From positions 1-5,216 of the forward strand of contig JAOZSP010000126.1 of NCBI GenBank assembly GCA_029939615.1: a DNA stretch of 5,216 bases, in the 5' to 3' direction. Positions 1 to 5,216 of this stretch are shown one piece after another. Each line of letters opens with the position of its first letter. The first letter of the stretch is position 1. This DNA comes from Candidatus Izemoplasma sp. (GTDB taxonomy: Bacteria; Bacillota_I; Bacilli_A; Izemoplasmatales; Izemoplasmataceae). The notes beneath the pieces were generated by a model. The model saw only the letters and a program-made list of their open reading frames with translations. It did no database searches and had not been told where the DNA came from. Made by a program: the position numbers and the translations under genes.

Positions 1-1119
1 ATAAACGAATTCTTAAAAACAAATAATGTTGCAAGAACAAAAAATATTGAGTACGTAAAAATGCAAGCGAAGTTACAAATAATGATTAGGACATTTGTAA
101 GTCTGATTTTTGTTATCATTATAGCTTATGGAGGATACTTAATTAATTTAACAAGAAATCTACCAGAAGCACAACAATTCTCAGCTGGACAACTAACTGA
201 GTTTTACTTACTATTTGGTTCATTAGTTTGGCCAATGATGGCATTAGCTATGATTATTAATATACGAAGCAGAGGAAAAGGATCTCTTCAAAGAATTGAA
301 AGAATATTAAATGAAGAGATTGATGTAAAAGATTCAAAAGATGTTATTGATTTAGGTGAAGTAAAAGGAAGTATTGAATTTAGAAATCTTACTTTTAGAT
401 ATCCAAAGACTAATGTAGATATTTTGAAAAATGTTTCATTCAAAATAAATCAAGGTGAAACTGTAGGTATTTTAGGAAGAACAGGCAGCGGAAAAACAAG
501 TATTGTTGATTTATTACTAAGAATTTACAATGTTAATGAAGAAAGTATTTTCATTGATGGAGTAGACATAATGAAATTACGAATAAAACAAGTTCGTGAG
601 AGCATTGGATATGTACCACAAGATGGATTCTTATTCTCTGATTCAATAAAAAATAACATATCATTAAGTTTTAGTAAAAGTCATGATTTATATCACGATG
701 TAAAACAAGCAGCTAAACTGAGTGATGTTCATGACAACATTATAGAGTTTACTAATGGATATGATACAGTTATAGGTGAAAGAGGAGTAACTTTAAGTGG
801 TGGACAAAGACAACGTGTAGCTATCGCAAGAGCACTTATTAAGAATTCTCCAATTATGGTATTAGATGATAGTGTAAGCGCCGTTGATACCAAAACCGAA
901 GAAACAATTCTTTCAAACTTAAAACAAACAAGAAAAGGGAAAACAACTTTAATAATTGCTCATAGAATTAGTACAATCAAAAATGCTGATGTTATCATCA
1001 TTGTTGATGATGGAGAAATTATTGATGTTGGAAAACATGAGGAATTATTAATTAGATGTACCTTCTACAAAGAAATGGTCGAAAGACAACGACTTGAAGA
1101 TGAATTGGAGGTGCAATAA
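1..1119 (+). CDS. Heterodimeric ABC exporter, subunit with degenerate Walker B (BmrC/LmrC-like), 5'-truncated
   Basis: This is a half-transporter with a membrane domain fused to an ATPase domain, probably one subunit of a multidrug-type exporter in the cytoplasmic membrane. The frame is open from base 1, so the start and the first four membrane helices lie upstream; an ATG at 61 is internal. In the visible 372 residues, two membrane helices (about 27-50 and 66-88, the latter containing the WPM motif typical of helix 6) precede the nucleotide-binding domain from about residue 123. Motifs seen: A-loop Y134, Walker A GRTGSGKT (159-166), Q-loop Q207, signature LSGGQ (265-269), Walker B ending LDD (D289-D290), D-loop SAVD and H-loop H321. 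In most ABC ATPases the residue after the Walker B aspartate is a catalytic Glu. Asp here is the hallmark of the degenerate-site subunit in BmrC, LmrC and TM287. The partner gene follows after one base. The substrate cannot be predicted. Confidence 0.93.
   Translation: MNEFLKTNNVARTKNIEYVKMQAKLQIMIRTFVSLIFVIIIAYGGYLINLTRNLPEAQQFSAGQLTEFYLLFGSLVWPMMALAMIINIRSRGKGSLQRIERILNEEIDVKDSKDVIDLGEVKGSIEFRNLTFRYPKTNVDILKNVSFKINQGETVGILGRTGSGKTSIVDLLLRIYNVNEESIFIDGVDIMKLRIKQVRESIGYVPQDGFLFSDSIKNNISLSFSKSHDLYHDVKQAAKLSDVHDNIIEFTNGYDTVIGERGVTLSGGQRQRVAIARALIKNSPIMVLDDSVSAVDTKTEETILSNLKQTRKGKTTLIIAHRISTIKNADVIIIVDDGEIIDVGKHEELLIRCTFYKEMVERQRLEDELEVQ
1107..1111 (+). promoter_or_regulatory. Ribosome binding site of the second ABC subunit
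   Basis: GGAGG lies inside the last codons of the upstream ABC gene, nine bases before the ATG at 1121. It decides the start: a TTG at 1094 and an ATG at 1100 open the same frame earlier, but they lie upstream of this site and would add a cysteine- and tryptophan-containing leader unlike the family. The upstream stop codon sits between this site and the start, so translation of the two subunits is probably coupled. Confidence 0.85.
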
Positions 1120-1120
1120 C

Positions 1121-2917
1121 ATGGCAAGACAAATAGGCGAAAGAGATGATAAACGTCTTCATACAATGAAAGATATGGATATTATTAAAAGATTATTAAA
1201 ATATGCTATTCCATTTAAAAAGAATTTTGGTGTTGTTTTCTTCTTTATGATTATTACCGTATTTTTTGCTATTTTAGAACCATATATAATTGGATTAAGT
1301 ATGAATGTAATAATATACGATTTTGATTTTACAGTTTTATTATCGTATTTATCAGTCTTAATCGGTATAATCTTAATCGGAAATGTTTTCAATTATATCC
1401 AAACAATAATGCTAAATACTATTGGACAAGGTGTAATTTATAATATTCGTGAAGAAATATTTATACATCTTGAATATCATGATATTGCATTCTTAAATAG
1501 TAAACCAACAGGTTCTATAGTAACAAGAGTTACAAATGACACAAACACCTTAAATGAGATGTATACAAGCGTAATAATTAGTGTATTTAAAAATGTAATG
1601 ATGATTGTGGGAATCCTAATTGCAATGTTCTTAATAAATGTTCAACTAACATTGTACGTACTAATAGTTTTACCTTTCATTATTATATTTTCATTCTTGT
1701 TTAGAATCCTATCAAGAAGAGCATATCGAGAAGTAAGAAGTAATTTATCGAAAGTAAATGCCTTTTTAGCAGAACATTTATCAGGAATGAAAATTATTCA
1801 GATTTTCAATAAAGAACTAATAAAATTTAAACAGTTTGACGAAAGAAATACTAAATTAAAAAAATCATATTACCGTCAAATAACAATCTTTGGGATTTAT
1901 CGTCCAACAATGTACCTACTTTATATGGTTGCAACTATTATAGTCTTTTACTTTGGAAGTGAAGCAGTGTTAGTAGGAACAATAAAAATCGGAGTATTAA
2001 TTGCGTTTTATCAATATATAGGACGTTTCTTTGAACCAATACAACAACTAGCAGAACAATTTAATATTTTACAATCAGCATTTGCCTCAAGTGAAAGAAT
2101 CTTTGGTATATTAGATGTAGAACCTACTGTAGTAGATAGTGATAACGCTATTGAAATTAAAAATATGGAAGGTACAATCGAGTTTAAAAATGTTTGGTTT
2201 GCATACATTCAAGATGAATGGATTTTAAAAGATGTTTCCTTTAAAGTATCTGCAAAAGAATCAGTAGCATTTGTTGGTGCAACAGGAGCTGGTAAAACAA
2301 CTATTTTAGCTCTTATAACAAGAAATTATGATATTCAAAAAGGACAAATTCTAATTGATGGAAAAGACATTAAGGATATTACAAAAGACTCATTAAGAAA
2401 ACATATAGGACAAATGTTACAAGACGTATTTATGTTTAGTGGAACAATAAAATCTAATATAAAATTACGTAATGATGAGATTAGTGATAAAAAAATGATT
2501 GAAGCTTGCGACTATGTAAATGCAAATTACTTTATAAACAAACTTGATAATAAATATGATGAAGTAGTACGTGAAAGAGGTAATAATTTTAGCTCATGAC
2601 AACGTCAACTACTATCATTTGCAAGAACAATAGTTCATGATCCAAAAGTAATGATTTTGGATGAAGCAACAAGTAATATAGATACAGAAACAGAACAATT
2701 AATTCAAGATTCATTATATAAAATGATGAATATAGGAACAATGCTAGTAGTAGCTCATCGTTTATCTACAATTCAACATGTAGATAAAATAATAGTGCTT
2801 AGTAAAGGTGAAATTATAGAACAAGGAAATCACCAAGAATTACTTCGGAACAAAAACCACTATTACAATTTATATCGACTACAATATCAAGACCAACAAA
2901 AAATGAATCTATTTTAA
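1121..2917 (+). pseudogene. Heterodimeric ABC exporter, catalytic-site subunit (BmrD/LmrD-like), interrupted by in-frame TGA
   Basis: This is the partner half-transporter. Read through the TGA it is 598 residues, the normal length of the family. Six hydrophobic helices lie at about 36-59, 72-92, 150-172, 176-195, 254-280 and 290-312. The ATPase domain starts near residue 351 with A-loop Y362, Walker A GATGAGKT (386-393), Q-loop Q434, signature FSS-stop-Q (490-494), Walker B LDE with catalytic E515, D-loop SNID and H-loop H546. The LDE glutamate marks the subunit that supplies the hydrolytic Walker motifs in BmrCD-type heterodimers. The TGA at codon 493 replaces the signature glycine. Downstream sequence continues in the same frame with all motifs, and no ribosome site precedes the next ATG at 2651, so the tail is not a separate gene. 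If TGA stops translation, the 492-residue product lacks Walker B and the H-loop and cannot hydrolyse ATP. The pseudogene label assumes the standard code and a correct sequence; with a sequence error or readthrough this would be a working gene. Identity is very sure, functional state is not. Confidence 0.85.
2597..2599 (+). other. In-frame TGA at the ABC signature glycine
   Basis: The codon reads TGA in the frame TTT-AGC-TCA-TGA-CAA-CGT. Family knowledge predicts Gly here (LSxGQ); the upstream paralogue uses GGA at the matching position, so one G-to-T change would explain it. The next base is C, and UGAC is known as a comparatively leaky stop context in bacteria. No other in-frame TGA interrupts the genes of this window. 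Confidence 0.9.
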
Positions 2918-2960
2918 AGTAATAAGATAATATTGATAAACTAAGTCTTATCATCGAATT

Positions 2961-2964
2961 GGAG
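2961..2964 (+). promoter_or_regulatory. Ribosome binding site of the flavoprotein gene
   Basis: GGAG lies seven bases before the ATG at 2972 and supports that start, which places the FAD-binding strand at the very N-terminus as the family requires. The 54-base gap from the ABC gene shows no convincing promoter, so the gene may be read from the ABC transcript or from a weak promoter not visible by eye. Confidence 0.75.
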
Positions 2965-2971
2965 AATACTT

Positions 2972-4195
2972 ATGATATTTGATTGTATAATAATTGGTGC
3001 AGGTGCTAGTGGATTAATGGCTGCAGTTCAATTAGAACAAAGGAAAGTGAATTACTTATTACTAGAAAAAAATGAAAAAGCAGGAAAAAAACTGCTTATT
3101 ACAGGTGGTAAACGTTGTAATGTAACGAATAATCTTGATGTAGAAGGTTTTGTTGATGCCTTAACAACTAAGAATAAAAGGTTTTTATACAGCGCTTTAT
3201 ACCAGTTTGGGCAAAACGAAATCATTAACTTTTTTAAGGATAACAATTTAAATTTAAAATTGGAAAATAATTTCAAATATTTTCCAGAAACAAATAAAAG
3301 TTCAAGTATTTTATCAGTTTTAATGCAAAACATTAACGAAAAGAATGTAATTTACAATTCACAAGTAAACAATATAAAAACAGAAAATAATGTATTTTCT
3401 GTTTTAACTAATGATAACTTGTATCTTTCAAAGAGAATAATAATTGCAACAGGATCAGAGAGTTATCCAATAACTGGTAGTAGTGGTGATGGATTAATCT
3501 TTGCTAAGGAACTTGGAATTAATTATAAGCAGTTTACACCTGCTGAGACTCACATTTTTTCAAAAGGAATTGTAAATAAATATTCCAATTTGCAAGGAAC
3601 ATCAATTGAAAACGCAGTGGTAAAAATTAAGGGAACAAAACATCAAAATTCAGGTGGCTTGATTTTTACCCATTTTGGGTTAAGTGGTCCATCTATATAC
3701 CATCTATCAGAATTTATTCACGCTGAACTACTAAAAGGTAAAGTATCTCTTAACATTAATTTGACAGATACTAGTAAAAATAACCTTATTAATAATTTTA
3801 AGAGTGATAAAAGCAAAGACATTTTCATTCTTAAATCTCTAGAAAAATACTTATCAAAAAGGCTTGCGAGAACACTACTTAAGGAGTCAGGTATACCTAA
3901 TACAAAAATGAATGAAATAGCACTATCTAATCTTGAAGAACTAGCTACTTTAATATGTGAATTTCCAGTAGTTATTGATAAAACAGAAACTTGTGAAAAA
4001 GCATATGTTAATAAGGGTGGAATTCTTACAAATGAACTTAATCCAAGCACAATGGAATCAAGAAAGATAAAAGGATTATTCTTTATAGGTGAAACCGTTG
4101 ATATTCATGGGCCAATCGGTGGATTTAATATTACAATTGCTTTTGCTACAGCCTTTCTAGCAGCACAGTGCATTGGAGATGACATTAGTATTTAA
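2972..4195 (+). CDS. HI0933/YhiN/BaiN-family FAD-dependent oxidoreductase
   Basis: This is a soluble cytoplasmic flavoprotein of 407 residues, the normal length of the family (about 400-420). The N-terminal Rossmann strand carries GAGASG (9-14) for the ADP part of FAD. Family blocks follow in order: GGKRCNVTN (45-53), ATGSESYPITGSSGDG (159-174), THFGLSGPS (233-241), GGILTNE and NPSTMES near 350-362, and GLFFIGE with DIHGPIGGFN (368-386), the C-terminal FAD contact block. The stretch between about 190 and 340 corresponds to the family's inserted substrate domain and is the most divergent part. Members have been described as aminoacetone oxidase in a streptococcus and as a bile-acid reductase (BaiN) in Clostridium scindens, but most have no known substrate, so neither name should be transferred. 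The usual ATGG reads ATGS here, a minor change. It follows the ABC genes on the same strand after 54 bases; a functional link is not evident. Confidence 0.92.
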   Translation: MIFDCIIIGAGASGLMAAVQLEQRKVNYLLLEKNEKAGKKLLITGGKRCNVTNNLDVEGFVDALTTKNKRFLYSALYQFGQNEIINFFKDNNLNLKLENNFKYFPETNKSSSILSVLMQNINEKNVIYNSQVNNIKTENNVFSVLTNDNLYLSKRIIIATGSESYPITGSSGDGLIFAKELGINYKQFTPAETHIFSKGIVNKYSNLQGTSIENAVVKIKGTKHQNSGGLIFTHFGLSGPSIYHLSEFIHAELLKGKVSLNINLTDTSKNNLINNFKSDKSKDIFILKSLEKYLSKRLARTLLKESGIPNTKMNEIALSNLEELATLICEFPVVIDKTETCEKAYVNKGGILTNELNPSTMESRKIKGLFFIGETVDIHGPIGGFNITIAFATAFLAAQCIGDDISI

Positions 4196-4240
4196 ACTAC
4201 CATATATAGTTAATTCTAAAAACAAGGAAAATCCCTTCAA
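4196..4240. other. Short convergent intergenic spacer
   Basis: This A+T-rich stretch lies between the flavoprotein stop and the terminator hairpin. It holds only a weak 4-bp inverted repeat (AAGG at 4224-4227, CCTT at 4234-4237) with a 6-base loop. I see no gene or promoter in it. Confidence 0.5.
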
Positions 4241-4275
4241 ATTAAAAAAAATCTGCTTTTGCAGATTTTTTTAAT
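4241..4275. terminator. Bidirectional intrinsic terminator between flavoprotein gene and ldh
   Basis: A perfect 12-bp stem pairs 4245-4256 with 4261-4272 around a TTTT loop. The core is ATCTGC/GCAGAT and the outer part is A on the left and T on the right. Reading rightward, the hairpin ends in a run of seven T; on the minus strand, the eight A at 4244-4251 give an equivalent T run. It can therefore end transcripts of both convergent genes. The minus-strand TAA stop of ldh (4271-4273) lies in the stem base. With a one-base bulge the pairing extends to ATT/AAT at the outer ends. Confidence 0.92.
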
Positions 4276-5215
4276 ATCCAATATTATTTAAATTATCACG
4301 TAAAATTGAAGCGGATTTCTTTAGCTTCTCCTTTTCTTCTGATGAAAGTTCAAAATGAACAATATGATGAACACCATCACGATTTAATACTGCAGGCAAA
4401 CCAATATAAAGATTATCAATATATTCATAATCACCTTTATTTAAGACACTTATTGACATAATCCGATTTTCATTATTAAAGATTGCTGATGTAATTCTTA
4501 CTAATGCCATTCCAATACCATAATAGGTTGCTTTTTTTCGTTTTATAATTTCATATGCAGAATTACGGACATCTTGATATATTTGATCTAAATCCTCAAA
4601 GTTTAGTTCTTCCATTGAGTCGATAACATCTAAAATAGGTTTAGCACCGATATTTGCGTTAGACCAAACAACAAATTCACTATCTCCATGTTCCCCAAGG
4701 ATATAAGCATGGATATTTCGCATATCTATATTTATATAACTAGAAATTTCATATCTAAGTCTTGCGGTATCTAAAGATGTTCCACTACCCATAACTCGTG
4801 ATTCATCTAATCCTGATTCCTTCCAAGCAACATAAGCTAATATATCAACAGGATTACTTGCAACAAGTAATATTCCATCGAATCCGCTTTTCATTATATT
4901 GATAACAACAGATTTTATAATTTTAGCATTTCTTGATAATAATTCAATTCTAGTTTCACCTTTTTGTTGGTTAACTCCTGCTGTAATTACAACAAGACCT
5001 GCTGTTTTACATTCATCATAATTCCCAGCTCTAATACTCATTTTTCTAGGTCCGAATGCAAGGCCATGATTTAAATCCATTGCTTCCCCAACAGCTTTTT
5101 CATAATCAATATCTATTAAAATCAATTCTTCTACAGCACCTTGATTAACTAATGCATAAGCATAACTCATACCTACAAAACCGGTACCAACAATAACAAC
5201 TTTACTTTTATCCAT
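4271..5215 (-). CDS. ldh: L-lactate dehydrogenase (NAD+, FBP-type)
   Basis: The enzyme reduces pyruvate to L-lactate with NADH in the cytoplasm, regenerating NAD+ for glycolysis. At 314 residues it matches the bacterial family. The Rossmann motif GTGFVG is at 10-15, with D35 at the end of the second strand for the NAD ribose. The mobile loop NQQKGETR (82-89) contains Q83, the residue that favours lactate over malate dehydrogenase, and substrate-loop R89. NPVD (121-124), the D149/R152 pair in LDTARLR, catalytic H176 in GEHGDSE and T230 complete the active site. R154 and H169 align with the R173/H188 pair that binds fructose 1,6-bisphosphate in Bacillus enzymes, so allosteric activation is likely (inference). 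The start at 5215 fits homologues, which place the glycine loop about ten residues in; its ribosome site and promoter are outside the window. The gene is convergent to the flavoprotein gene and shares its terminator. Confidence 0.97.
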   Translation of the reverse strand: MDKSKVVIVGTGFVGMSYAYALVNQGAVEELILIDIDYEKAVGEAMDLNHGLAFGPRKMSIRAGNYDECKTAGLVVITAGVNQQKGETRIELLSRNAKIIKSVVINIMKSGFDGILLVASNPVDILAYVAWKESGLDESRVMGSGTSLDTARLRYEISSYINIDMRNIHAYILGEHGDSEFVVWSNANIGAKPILDVIDSMEELNFEDLDQIYQDVRNSAYEIIKRKKATYYGIGMALVRITSAIFNNENRIMSISVLNKGDYEYIDNLYIGLPAVLNRDGVHHIVHFELSSEEKEKLKKSASILRDNLNNIGY

Positions 5216-5216
5216 A

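Noticed and set aside
1094..1120. Earlier TTG or ATG start for the second ABC subunit overlapping the first gene
   Set aside because: The GGAGG at 1107-1111 lies downstream of both alternatives and is ideally placed for the ATG at 1121.
2597..2607. Selenocysteine recoding of the TGA, with the hyphenated repeat TGAC-AAC-GTCA as a hairpin
   Set aside because: A 4-bp stem with a 3-base loop that includes the TGA itself does not resemble a bacterial SECIS element, and selenocysteine has no known role at the ABC signature glycine.
2651..2917. Separate small ABC ATPase-like gene of 88 residues
   Set aside because: It starts inside Walker B, has no ribosome binding site, and is in the same frame as the upstream gene, 17 codons after the TGA. 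It is the tail of the interrupted subunit.
2922..2951. Terminator or attenuator between the ABC and flavoprotein genes
   Set aside because: ATAAGA (2922-2927) can pair with TCTTAT (2946-2951), but the stem is short and A+T-rich, the loop is 18 bases and no T run follows.
2905..2954. Promoter for the flavoprotein gene
   Set aside because: TAATAT (2928-2933) and TTGATA (2933-2938) resemble -10 and -35 boxes, but neither has a partner at the right spacing. In DNA this A+T-rich such matches are expected by chance.
3718..4050. Minus-strand open frames opposite the flavoprotein (also 3052-3333) and opposite the ABC gene (1159-1392, 2011-2208)
   Set aside because: They lie wholly inside well-supported genes, have low-complexity Ser/Leu- or Ile/Lys-rich sequences, lack ribosome sites and show no recognisable domain.

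Overview
The window is strongly A+T-rich (roughly 30% GC by eye), densely coded DNA. It has strong GGAG-type ribosome sites, only TAA stop codons, and protein sequences resembling Firmicutes/Mollicutes homologues, including a fructose-1,6-bisphosphate-type L-lactate dehydrogenase. It looks like a low-GC fermentative bacterium on the Bacilli/Tenericutes side. I cannot name the species or prove the lineage from sequence alone. Every tryptophan in the intact frames is TGG, so there is no positive sign of the mycoplasma code (TGA = Trp).

Layout: bases 1-1119 carry the 3' two-thirds of an ABC exporter half-transporter whose start lies outside the window. One base later, at 1121-2917, comes its partner half-transporter. 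The two look like a heterodimeric multidrug-type exporter of the BmrCD/LmrCD/TM287-288 class: the first subunit has the degenerate Walker B (LDD) and the second has the catalytic glutamate (LDE). The second gene is interrupted by a single in-frame TGA at 2597-2599, exactly where the ABC signature glycine should be. The frame and all later motifs are intact. A 54-base gap follows, then a HI0933/YhiN/BaiN-family flavoprotein (2972-4195). A strong bidirectional terminator hairpin (4241-4275) separates it from a convergent L-lactate dehydrogenase gene on the minus strand (4271-5215), whose stop codon lies inside the hairpin.

Functionally, the ABC pair would form one membrane exporter driven by ATP. 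Lactate dehydrogenase regenerates NAD+ from pyruvate in fermentation. The flavoprotein is a soluble FAD enzyme of uncertain substrate. I see no functional link between the exporter, flavoprotein and LDH beyond proximity. No mobile element, CRISPR array, tRNA or rRNA was seen. The only striking item is the TGA in the signature motif. A nonsense mutation or sequence error is the most economical explanation; recoding or readthrough is possible but has little support in this window.
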